Origin: Zoroaster sp. YZ-2022
Lineage: Eukaryota > Echinodermata > Asteroidea > Forcipulatida > Zoroasteridae
Length of the DNA: 64,000 nt
Reading direction: 5' to 3'
NCBI GenBank assembly: GCA_029582265.1
Contig: CM055828.1
Location: 34,321,263-34,385,262 of the forward strand
How positions within the stretch are numbered: position 1 is the stretch's first letter; each line of letters opens with the position of its first letter. Shown here one piece after another: positions 24,286 through 34,648 of the stretch. The notes beneath the pieces were generated by a model. The model ran no database searches. It saw only the letters and a program-made list of their open reading frames with translations, and was not told the origin of the DNA. The position numbers and the translations under genes are program-made.

Positions 24286-24600
24286 GTGTGACTAACCTGC
24301 AGAGCTGAGGATGATTTCAAGAAGATTCGCAACTTCAGATTAGGAAGATAGTGGAGGACAACATGTTCTGAAGTGAGAAAGGCTGCTGGAATCAACCCGG
24401 GCAATGAATCAGCTCCAACCATATCAGCGGTTGGCATACTGTTTAGAAGATATGTTCCATGGTTGATGACTTGAAAGCTCCAGGTCATGTGACTGCAACA
24501 CACATGCGTCACAGGGCTAGCACCATATGCGCAGGGTTGGATGTGACAGAAGCTGAGAGGGTCCTTTTCTACAACCACCTAGGGCTCTTGGTACATGTAG
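24286..24600 (+). pseudogene. Tyrosine-recombinase exon relic, C-terminal piece
   Basis: Resembles 61950-62560 with an internal deletion (joining near tcaagaagat and tctgaagtgagaaaggctgc). It still carries ACNHM-like ccaggtcatgtgactgcaacacacatgcgt bits in pieces, covering the HxR box, but is frameshifted. Together with the 18.9-19.7-kb pieces it shows that the recombinase exon family has several copies. Confidence 0.82.
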
Positions 24601-25825
24601 GTAGCTCACTGTTTTGATGGTTTACTGTATGGACCACCCTGCTTCTCCCTTTATCTAAATAAAAAATATATACATGTATAAAAAGTCATTAATGACACTG
24701 GACACCCAGACATCAACATTTTAGAAAATGTGAAATATATTCAAGAGCCTGCACAGTTTTCCTGAGAAAAGCAACATTTGGGGGTGGGGTGGAATGGCAA
24801 TAAGCCTCCACCTCAAAACAAAAAAGCCTTGCCCACTCTCACCTAACCTTACCCAATGTTAAGCGTTGTGATACCTCGTGTAAGAGTGCTATAAAAATGC
24901 GTGAAGGAAATTTATGTTTTTGTTTTGAAACAACATCACTCAAAATTTGTGTCCAGAATGTATTTTTTTTAGTCTTTCGGCGTAAATCCGGCGATGCAAC
25001 TTTATGACAAACCATGAAACTCGGCAATGTTGTAACTGCAAACAATCTCTACGTGCACAAAAATGATTTAGTCATTGTGCATATGGAGACCGATTCTGAT
25101 ATAAAGAGAAAATTTCGGCATAATCTGGCGTGTGCATCGAGCACATGTCACAGCCTTAGCTCTTGTCCAGTTCAGTATTTGGAAAATAAGCATTGCGTAC
25201 GTTTGTACTAATGAGGGTTAGTAGGCCTAACACTGTCAAATTACACACATTACATGGTCAAGTGCATTTCCTATCTTGGTACATATACATTGATAGTATG
25301 ACATATATGGAAAAAGAACAAAAGCACACACTTCAGTATTTAAAAATTACTCTTTTCAACAACCAGTTCATGTCAGCATTACCTGCACACAGGATGGCCG
25401 TGCAAAAGCTGCACTATAACTTTCAAGCTTTCATTACAGATGCACCCATGCAGCTTTACTAGTGGGAGTTAGTGCTATACAGCTACATGAACAGTCGTTT
25501 TCCTGGTTCCGGATAACTGCAAATTAAAAAATCTTTATAAACCATATCACTTCAGATATCCTCAATTTACCCTAAATGACGCACCTAAGGATATATCATC
25601 AACTGGACAGTAACTTACAAATGAAATTACCAGTTTGGTGTTTCAGTGAAGGATTCTCAAGTTATTGTGAAATGCTGAATTTCAATGCGTGATCATACGC
25701 GTAGACGTCTTGAGCGCTGTTTTTTGAGACGCACAGAATTGTGGTCATCAAAAAATTTATGGAGTTATAATGACTCACCCCAAACTGTTATAGTTTATGG
25801 GGGCACAGAAAATGTACCCAAGAAG
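24601..25825. other. No gene recognised
   Basis: Short ORFs only, without family resemblance. Confidence 0.35.
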
Positions 25826-25955
25826 AAAAACATTTTTATTTTCAAGATTAAAAACAATTTTATAACCACTTGGAATAAGATGAAAGATGATCATCTTTCA
25901 TCTTATTCCAAGTGGTTATAAAATTGTTTTTAATCTTGAAAATAAAAATGTTTTT
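25826..25955. repeat. Perfect 130-bp palindrome
   Basis: Arms of 65 bp are exact complements with no spacer. The centre is between 25890 and 25891 (tgaaagatga/tcatctttca). The pairing stops where a T replaces a C. Confidence 0.95.
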
Positions 25956-28160
25956 TTTTAGATTGTTTAAATAAAAATGGCATAATTTGGAGAAGCTCTC
26001 AAAACTTTTAATCAATATTCTTGAAAGACCAATACAATGGAAGGTGTTTATAATTTTTGCAAAAACTACTTTAAAACATTGAAATGTGTAAAAATGCTGT
26101 TAACATTTTGTCAAATAAAAGATTTCTTTTCATAACCATGATTTTAATGTTTAATTTCTCAATAATTTTCCACTACTGACGAAGTAAACACCAATGAATT
26201 AAGTAGTCTTCGTTCGCTTCTTCTATAAGGAATGTGTCCATTTTGAGGATCAGTATTTCTTTAAAAAAAATCATTGCAAATGCAAAGCATTCATATATTT
26301 TGGTTTCCACAGACAGCTCATTGACAGCATAGAACAATAAAATCACAGATGTTCATGAAAAAAATTTGAGGTCATGTACTTCCCTTAATATTTGTATCTC
26401 GTAAAATCAGTGGTTAAACAACTTTTTCCACTTTCACAAGCACTAACTTTCCAGTATGATTTGTATTTTTGTAAGAGAAATGCTATGCTAAATGTAAGTG
26501 CGTCATTTCAGGAGTGCGGCGATTTGGGTACACAGATGATACAAATTTGATACTTTACAGAGGTAAGAAGCAACTAAAACTATCTAATTTGTAATTTTTC
26601 ATTCACCAAACTGCTTTATTAAAAATATCGGATCGATCATTTAGTAAGTGACGCAAACTCGGTTGAACACGTCAACAATTTCAAAATACAACGTTCGATG
26701 TTCATTGCCGCCAACTGGAAAATCTAGTTACGGTTTTCCAGGTTTCAACATGAAATTCTTCTAAAGTTGTGAAAATTTTATGTTTTTTTTTAGTCTATGG
26801 TGTATTTTTATGTAAAAGAGTAAAAAATATTGAAAATCACCCCCAAATGATTGGTTGGCCCTGTCCTAGTTCCGGAAAAAAAAACATGATATTTTTTTTT
26901 TTTTTTTTCATGACTTTACGTTGCTATCCGGAATGGACTGAACCTCTCTGAAAACCACGAACACGACCTCAGAGATGTTTTGAAGTCGTGCTTCCAAACA
27001 GCTAGGTATTAACAATAAGAGTTGACATTTTTTATGCATCCTCACGGAGTATTAATAATTTTGACTGAAATAATCATTGTTCATGGACTAAAGTAATTGG
27101 AATGCTAGCAAAGCAAACACCAAGAGCTATCCGGAACCAGGAAAATGAATGATGGTTACATGCAGGGCTTACATCTAAAAAAAAAAGTACAACTAAGTTG
27201 CTCATGTAGGACTAGTATTAATAATAGTAACTAATAGTATAGCACAAGCTATTATTATTATGATTATTTTGTCTACGAAATAATAGTTGGAAGATATCAT
27301 ATTCATAAAAATCATAGAGCCACGAAGGAAGGAAAACCTTCCTCCATGCATAGAGGAAGGTGCATTTCCACTATACAATTACAAACGAAATTCCCATGGT
27401 CTACTGTACCTACATGTACAGTACCCATGGCACGTATCATTATCGTTAGCAAATAAGCAATCGCATTCGCAGATGGGCGCGGACTGTCCGTCCATGGATT
27501 GGATATCGTGTACATGAACATGTAATTGTAAAATTCCTCCATGTTCACGATGTATTCTAAGTCTGGTTTAACGTTTATTGCCCCATCCTGGCCTTGGCTG
27601 GCTGGGCTCACTACTGTAATTTATATTACTCGCTGCAATGTAACAACATACAGAAACAGGCCTAACGTAACTGTAAAATTGTACACATGCTTGTACACAT
27701 TGATAATGAGCGAGAAAACGACTGTATTGATCTATATAATACTAGTCATGCTAGTCTAGATGAATGAAGCGTATGTCATTGTCATGCTATGTAGCGTTGA
27801 TTTTTTGCTCGATAATTAAACAAAGCTGTGTAGGGCCAGGGCCGACCACACAAAAACAAACTTTTGTACTTGCACTAACCTGAAAGTGAAGGTGAAGGAT
27901 CGATCCGTGTGTGTGCCGCGCCGGTGGTTGCGAAAAGTACACTGTATGACCGTGTACACGTCCATTATGTATACTAATACTATACAGTACATGTCACATA
28001 CGTACGTCGGCGGGCCAACTGGGCCGGGTCAGATCAGATAGATGGTTTAAACTTTAATGTTGTGCAAAATAATATGAACTTTGTTCGTTAACGTATTAAC
28101 GCGTTCGTTCGTTCGAAGGCTACATACAGGCCGATGCCATACAACTGTACAGGGTCTACG
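25956..28160. other. No gene recognised
   Basis: AT-rich, with a poly-T run at about 26890-26908. Short ORFs without recognisable domains. Confidence 0.35.
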
Positions 28161-28164
28161 ACAG

Positions 28165-28510
28165 GATGAATCATAAATAATAATGAAAATTTATAAAGCG
28201 CACAAATCCACCCAGAAGTGCTCATGGCGCTGATAGATAAGAACAAGATAACTTAATTACATAATACAAGGATACACAGAAAAAACACAGAATAACAACA
28301 TTATGTAGGGCCTAAATGCTTCATTAAAAATATGAGTTTTTAGGTTTTTCTTAAATTGGATGAAAGAAACCAATCACCCCAACAACGATTAGATTTAGGC
28401 TCAATGAGGAGGTTTAAATTGTCAGAACGGAATTTGCGAGGATTGTAAGGTTTAAGCAAATCATCAATATATGAACGCGTGTAGGGAGCTCGGAGACAAC
28501 TTAATTGAAA
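28165..28510 (-). mobile_element. 3' end of an L2/CR1-like retroelement, reverse orientation
   Basis: On the minus strand the block reads agcgccatgagcacttctgg then gtggatttgtgcgctttata, ending in ATT-rich sequence. This is the same style as the 3' tails at 43.6 and 54.05 kb. The coding part is not recognisable. Confidence 0.45.
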
Positions 28511-29272
28511 CAAATAAATAAAACAAATACAAATAATGTGGATATAGAAATATATCTATTAATCTTTTACCTTGTTTTATTAGTATTACGTCATCGCTGT
28601 ATATTCTGCCCCGTGCTACGAATCATCAATTCATGTGATAATATGATTCAGCTACATTGAGAGTTGGACAAACCCAGTACATCATTGCGTTTTAAGAGAA
28701 TGAATTAAATTACACCCTGTAGTTTTCGATATAAACAGCACACAACCTATGAAAATGTCATCAAATTCGGTGTTCACGTTTGAATGATAACGAAAAACCG
28801 TTTGTTTGTCCCGGGATTTCGTGCACGTTCACATCAGACTTATTTCGATTGCGGCAAACGAAATAAATGATGGAGGTTTGTGGTGACACCATGACTGTAT
28901 ACAATCTCTTAAAATGATGCGAGTACGTGTATGTGGTTCTGACGTATAACTAATACTTTTCCCCGCTAATTCCAAAATCATGTACACTGTTTTTAACACA
29001 GTTATCCATATAGTGATTTTGTGTTTAATATTTTAGCAGTGTTCAATTCTAACAACGATCCACAACGCAGCCTGGTTCATGCATCCCTATGGCCCTTGGT
29101 TTGAAGATGAAGTTATTTATACGGCCGGGCAGCTCAGATAGCTATCATGCACATACGTTATACGCGCACATCATAAACTAGCTACACACGTACATACACA
29201 TGCATGATGCACCGTACACAAATTAACCCGGTACGGTACGGTCCACTAGCTATTGATCGCATGTACATGTAC

Positions 29273-29308
29273 ACGTGTGTGTGTGCGTGTGTGTGTGTGT
29301 GTGTGTGG
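29273..29308. repeat. (GT)n microsatellite
   Basis: Near-pure GT dinucleotides, about 36 bp, flanked by gtacgtac-rich sequence. Confidence 0.9.
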
Positions 29309-29384
29309 ACGTACGTATGTTCGTACGCACGCACACGTATGTGTACGTATGAACGCGACATTGACAAATCATTATTTTTTCCCG

Positions 29385-29440
29385 GGGCCGTGCGCCGGGG
29401 GCGGGAAACTTTCTGACGTATCAAACATTCAGCCAATCAA
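29385..29440 (+). promoter_or_regulatory. Candidate promoter of the composite SET/BRCT gene
   Basis: A short GC-rich island (cccggggccgtgcgccgg) is followed by an E2F-like GGGCGGGAAA near 29398-29408, a CRE-like tgacgta at about 29414, and a CCAAT box at 29433-29437. The first plausible exon starts some tens of bases downstream. The link to the gene rests on position and strand only. Confidence 0.4.
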
Positions 29441-29512
29441 CTTTGAGCACTTTGTGAGGCGCGTAGAGCAATTTTCTGGATTTATGCACTAAATCAAGTC
29501 AAGGCACAGTGG

Positions 29513-29555
29513 ATGTTTTTGTCTGGCATCGCTAAGCCAACTGTTTTTGTTGGGG
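29513..29555 (+). CDS. Candidate exon 1 (start codon) of the composite gene
   Basis: The ATG at 29513 opens MFLSGIAKPTVFVG and ends one base into a codon at a good gtaagt donor (29556). Its phase fits the candidate exon at 31458. No domain is visible. The evidence is phase and position only; the true start could be elsewhere. Confidence 0.28.
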
Positions 29556-29954
29556 GTAAGTTTTTTACAATTTTTATCCGGATAATTCTCTCTTACTGAG
29601 TATGAGAGGTAGACAGTAAGTTGATTTGAGTGTTTTTATTAAAGTTTCAATGACCAATTATTTTAGGGATCATAATGATTAGGCAAGGTTGACAAAACAC
29701 TTTTAATCACCGGTTTTAGCCCGAGTTAAAATAAGTAGGCCTATGATGATCCTAGATCAAGTAAGGGTATGTTGTTTTTGGCAAGCATTATGCTTAGGTA
29801 ACGTTAGGGGTCAGTTACATTTTTCGTATGTCGCCCTAATTTTATTTTATTTTAAATAGGCCTATTAGGCCTTGACCTATTTTATATATAGGACCTGGCC
29901 TATATATATTTTTTTTTGTGGGGGGGTAATTTTTAAATCATGATCAGCTGATTG

Positions 29955-30505
29955 TATTTTCTATTGGCTTAAAGGTACATGCTTATCATGAATTTCATTG
30001 ACTTAAAGGTGCAATCTAATCATGATTTTGATTGGCTTAAAGAACACCCTGAGCATAATTTCCATTGGCTTAAAGCTACAATCTGATCAAGATTTTCATT
30101 AGCTTAAAGGAGGGGTTTATCTCATGATACGTTTGATGATACCCATGGGGGGTCATCAATTCCTCCTGCAGATGTAAAGCATGGTTAAGCATATTAAGGA
30201 CATTATTAGTCTAAACCATTTTAAGCCAACAAAGGAACATAAAGGCCATGTCCCTTTAACCTTACCTGGACCAGTTTTTCCTCTCCCCTTTATATAAGGG
30301 TGGCAGGGGTGGCGGGGGATGGTTGTAAATGAAAACCATGATTAGCATTTACCTTTAGGCCAATGAAAATTATGACCAGCATGTTCCTTTAAGCAATAAA
30401 AATCATGGTAAGCATGTACGGCAACAAAACAATTGCGATAAGTATGTTTCTTTAAGTGAAAGAAAATTGCGATAAGTATGTTCCTTTAAGCCAATAATAA
30501 TCATC
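29955..30505. repeat. Inverted arrays of a ~34-bp repeat (foldback-like)
   Basis: The left array has five units beginning attRRcttaaag at 29962, 29997, 30031, 30064 and 30098. The right array at about 30325-30505 holds four or five units in the opposite orientation (cctttaaggccaat type). About 200 bp lie between. Repetitive inverted ends of this kind are seen in foldback/Galileo-like transposons. No transposase is visible. It lies in the presumed first intron of the composite gene. Confidence 0.6.
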
Positions 30506-30667
30506 CCACAGATGATGTTTGTTATAGTATTGTCATTTTGTCAATAGAATAAGTGTAGAGGTTTAACAATTCACTGATGCATCAATGTAGGCCTGATACT
30601 GTACTTCACGGAGGCAACTGAGGCAATTGCCTTCATGCCCCTGGTCATTGCCTTGGTGCCCCTGGGA

Positions 30668-30915
30668 GTGTCGTGGCTGAGCGGTCTAGTGCATTGGACT
30701 CAAGTTCAGTGTTGTCAGTATGTGGGTTCAAATCCCGGCCTGGCCGGTCGCGGCGCTTGTGTCCTTGAGCAAGACACTTAACCATAATTGCTCCGTCCTT
30801 CGGATGGGACGTAAAGCTGTAGGTCCCGTGTGTTGTGTAATGCACGTAAAAGAACCCAGGAACACTTATCTTGAAAGAGTAGGGGCTTGCCCCGGTATTT
30901 CTGGATTCATCCTGT
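30668..30915 (+). mobile_element. tRNA-derived SINE, copy A
   Basis: tRNA-like head with A box gtggctgagcgg and B box gggttcaaatcccgg, followed by a conserved body (cttgtgtccttgagcaagac, then cttcggatgggacgtaaagc, then gtgttgtgtaatgcacgtaa). Confidence 0.8.
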
Positions 30916-31457
30916 TATTGGCACTTGCGCTGTTGGATGTGTAAATATAATGAATAAATGTTAAAATAAAAATTTACATTTTCCTCAGAGGTGCCCTTTA
31001 CCAAGGAAACACTGCCTTGCCCTTTCAAGAACGAAGTATCATGCCTGGCTAGTTTTTCAAAACCGTGATAGTTGGGGCCTAATTTTGTGTTCAACAATTA
31101 CAACAATTGTTTGATCAATAATAACAACCAACCTGACAAAATAAAAAATAGGGCTTGTAATTCCCACTGGACCACTGGCTAGAGTCCAGTAATTTAAGCA
31201 CTGGGCCAGTAAAATCAAAACAGAACAAGTCCTGCGGTCTGGTGTTTTTCAAAACATACTTTTTAAGATTTATTAATGTATGCTTTAGCTTTTCAAGTCC
31301 AAACCCCCTCCTAAAAGTTATGAGAAACAGGATACAGGTAGTAAATAAATATGATGATATAACTTAAAAATTGCATTGCTTGCATGCATGAATAACTTCT
31401 TATTGATTAACTTACATGCATAAATGTTTTATTTCATGAATATTTGTCTTGATGCAG

Positions 31458-31501
31458 GTTCCAGTAGTACTCGCATCGTATGTACAGTGTATGTCACGCG
31501 A
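31458..31501 (+). CDS. Candidate exon 2 of the composite gene
   Basis: 44 nt between gatgcag and a gtatgt donor. Taking one base from exon 1, it encodes GSSSTRIVCTVYVTR and ends in phase 0, which is the phase the first SET exon requires. No family signal; supported by splice signals and phase only. Confidence 0.28.
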
Positions 31502-31905
31502 GTATGTAAACAAAGTGAATGATGACAACATCACGCAACACGGTTCGTTAAAATGTATTGAAGAGAGTTACATTAAATGAATCAAATGAGCATTTAAAGA
31601 AGTAATAAATCAGAATGTGAGGCCTGGAATTTCATCTTTGAAGGGTCAAGGCCATTTTAATTTGGCAAGGCCTTGAATCTAATAAAGTTGTATGAAATGA
31701 AATCGTGTTTGAAATGCATATATAAAAAAAATTATACACCAAATTGAAAAGCTTTCCTATGTGCCTATTCATTCCTTAACATAAACATCCAAAGTTCCAA
31801 AATATTATACTTATTTTGAGAAGAACAATAAACATTCAATCTGGAAATTCAAATTGCTTAAAAACTTCACGCCCAAGTTACGATACAACCTGGGAAGAGG
31901 CAATA

Positions 31906-32270
31906 AGGGGATGCACCATAAGGGGATACGACTTTTCTATAAGTATCATGTAATAAACCACAAGGGAAACTGACTGGGTACATCTTTAAATAAATTTGGA
32001 TGAACAAAGAAAAATTGACTAGAGCAGCACTTGAACCTGCGACCTCCGGATTTACGTGCCGGCGCTCTACCAACTGAGCTATCTAGCCAGGGCAGTATAT
32101 GGTTGAATGACTTCTGACTGGAGACCCCCGAACAAAGATATTGACAAAATAGGGAGACCGCCAATGTAGGGCTAGATAGCTCAGTTGGTAGAGCGGCAGC
32201 ACGTCAATCTGGAGGTCGCCGGTTCAAGTCCCGCTCTCGTCAATTTTTCTTTGTTCATCCAAATTTATCT
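31906..32270. mobile_element. Inverted pair of tRNA-derived SINEs
   Basis: A minus-strand copy (about 31950-32094) faces a plus-strand copy (about 32133-32270). The roughly 105-bp tRNA-like parts (tagctcagttggtagagc, ggttcaagtcccgct) are mutually complementary, so the transcript could form a long hairpin ending some 65 nt before the SET exon at 32334. Same family as the SINE at 13.8 kb. Confidence 0.75.
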
Positions 32271-32333
32271 TTGATTAAAAACTTATTAAACTAACTTTTT
32301 AATACTCTTGATTATTGACAATTTTATTTTCAG

Positions 32334-32442
32334 CGATCCTCAAAAGGAAATGGTTATGGTCCAGACGATGTTGCCAAAGAATGGATCAAAAAGGGATGCG
32401 ATCCAACGTGGGTTGAGGCCCGACATGTGAATGACCAAATTG
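32334..32442 (+). CDS. Composite gene: pre-SET/SET exon a
   Basis: Flanked by ttttcag and a gtaatt donor; enters in phase 0 and leaves one base over. It encodes 36 residues, from RSSKGNGYGPDDVAKEW to DPTWVEARHVNDQI. This resembles the stretch just before the SET core of KMT5A-like proteins, where the phrase W-x-x-x-Y/H-I/V-N leads into G-x-G. With the next two exons it makes a SET domain predicted to transfer methyl groups from S-adenosylmethionine to lysine. Either the N-terminal exons are the two short candidates upstream, or they remain unidentified. Confidence 0.8.
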
Positions 32443-32853
32443 GTAATTTTTCCATTCTCTAACTTTTAGTTTTTAAATTTAAAGGACAGTTTCATGTAAT
32501 GGATGTGTACACACAAAAACAACATCACAGATAAAAGGTTTTCTTGATAAGAGTTGTCAGGAAGGATAAGAAAATAATTTTTAAAACCATCTCTTTGCCG
32601 ACACTTGTCAAGCATGATAAGAATTTGATTGAGACCTGTTGGTTTTGAAAATTATGCATGTTTAAAGTTATTGCCAGAAATTTGAAATTGCATGAAAATG
32701 TGACTGTATTACATGTCACTGAGATGATTGGGATTTATAAGACAAGAAACAATTAACTGTTGGGAAATGCTTGTTTGCTTGTTTGTTTGTTGGAGGTGTT
32801 GAGGTGTTTTGTTTTTATCTGTACCTAACTTTGTCTCTTAATATGTTATCCAG

Positions 32854-32998
32854 GAAAAGGTCTTTTTGTCTTGATGCACATCCCCAAAGGAGCATTTATT
32901 GTCGAGTATCGGGGTATCCTAAAACATGACCATGAGACTGAAGATATGGCTGATACAACCTACGTATACTATTTCAGTCATAGGGGAAAAACCATGTG
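32854..32998 (+). CDS. Composite gene: SET exon b
   Basis: Acceptor atccag, donor gtaagt; phase 1 in, 2 out. The exon opens with the S-adenosylmethionine-binding loop GKGLFVL (family G-x-G-x-F), then HIPKGAFIVEYRGIL, which matches the G-x-F/Y-V-x-E-Y-x-G strand. It ends in TTYVYYFSHRGKTM, matching the Y-x-Y-Y-F segment of KMT5A-like enzymes. These are clear SET landmarks in the right order and spacing. Confidence 0.9.
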
Positions 32999-33317
32999 GT
33001 AAGTTTAATATGACGATATTCTCTAATTAGATTTTGAGGGACAGGAGCAAAGTTTACACTTTGGATACATCGTACTCTTTGTATAAATATGTTGCCAACA
33101 ATTGCTCAAATAATAGGGCATCAGGAATTGATAATTCCAAATGACTAAATCTTTGACCATGTTTACTTCCACTTGCTAAATAATGATACCGACTCATCTT
33201 GTAATTGATAGATTTTGAACTGTACCTGGGTATTTTTATATAATAAATATACATCTACAAATAAAAATATATACAAATGTAAATGTACCTTAAAACACGT
33301 TTTGAATTTGTTTGCAG

Positions 33318-33507
33318 CATTGATGCTACAGAGACTAATTGCATGGGAAAGCTTATGAATGATGAATGGCAGCATCCTAACGCAAAAATGAAAATCCTTG
33401 TGGTGGATGGCAATCCACATTTGGTTGCTTTTGCCCTACGACAAATATCTCCAGAGGAGGAGCTCAGATTTGACTATGAGTTTAAAAATGCTGAGTGGCG
33501 CAGACAG
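33318..33507 (+). CDS. Composite gene: SET exon c
   Basis: Acceptor tttgcag, donor gtacta; phase 2 in, 0 out. It encodes CIDATETNCMGKLMNDEWQH, then PNAKMKILVVDGNPHLVAFA, then EEELRFDYEF. C-I-D-A-T, P-N and D-Y are the usual pseudoknot landmarks of SET enzymes. The canonical N-H-S is N-D-E here, which may weaken or alter activity. The phase-0 end joins cleanly to the repeat exon at 34649, giving AEWRRQ-KKSSKG, a basic post-SET tail like those in related proteins. Confidence 0.92.
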
Positions 33508-33756
33508 GTACTAGCAGTTACAATATGTATTTAATTTAAATCTCACCTGGTAATCACTACACCCTAGTTCCTCAAACTATCCTGTGTATGCTCATGTAGC
33601 ATTTATAGGTTGATGGAGGTGATAAACAATTGATTTAATTTTGCCCTTTAGTCCAAGAGTTCATGTGAAACCAACATGTACATGTAGGTCACACTGCTTG
33701 TCCTCTCTGATCACAATAAACCTTCATATCATATACTGTACATGTAGCTTGTGAAG

Positions 33757-34040
33757 TGTCGTGGCCGAGCAGTCTAGTGCTCCGGACTCAAGTTCTGGTG
33801 TTGTTAAGAGTGTGGGTTCGGGTTGCGGTCACGACACTTGTGTCCTTGAGCAAGACACTGAACCATAATTGCTTGGTCCTTCGGATGGGACAAAATGCTG
33901 TACATTTGTAGGCCCCATGTGTTGTGTAATACACACAAAAGAACCCAGTTTAGAGAAGGGGGCTCGCCCCGGGGTTTCTGGCATGGTCTGGCAGCCATAT
34001 CACCACATCACCTTGTATCCCTTTCAAGGCATTGTAAACT
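33757..34040 (+). mobile_element. tRNA-derived SINE, copy B
   Basis: Same family as copy A: gtgtcgtggccgagcagtct head, cttgtgtccttgagcaagac body, gttgtgtaatacacacaaaa tail. It lies in the intron after the SET exons. Confidence 0.78.
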
Positions 34041-34648
34041 GGTTGCTTCATCTCATGGAATCATTCTTAACAATGTTCACCCGATTTGATAATTCGGCGC
34101 CAGGAGTGTCATTTATGACAGACAAGGCGCATTTTAAAAGTACACTATACAATTTGACGACGAATCTGAATTGCCTCTTTGTTTTCCTTTCTGACTGTTG
34201 ATCTGTCTGTATGTTGTGTGTTTGGTTACTTCATGGTAAGTTTGTCGGAGAAAATAAATTGTTTCTGTACATTTCCAGTTTACATGTACATGTATTTTAA
34301 CTTATTGCATCCATCTTCCACTTACTGTCTTCTTTGATAAGGCTTTATTTTCTTTTATAAGCTTGTAATTTTCTTTTACATGTATGTGTAATTTCTTAAA
34401 TTTGTACAATTTCTAAACTGTATGATGTTCTTATTAATTTTCTTTGGTCACATCCTGCTATTGGTGAATTTACTGCTGTTGGTAAAAATGAAACACAATA
34501 AAATTTTCCCAATAACTTTTTATTTATGTTAGTAGTTAGACTGGAAATCCTGCACTCAGTGAAACATCGTTTTCATTAATTAATTTTCAAAATACTAGGG
34601 TATAACATTTTTCAATAAGATTTCTTAACACAATTTATATTTACCTAG

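Noticed and set aside
29182..29492. Overlapping ORFs with Cys/Val or Thr/His runs
   Set aside because: Generated by the GT microsatellite and tacgta repeats.
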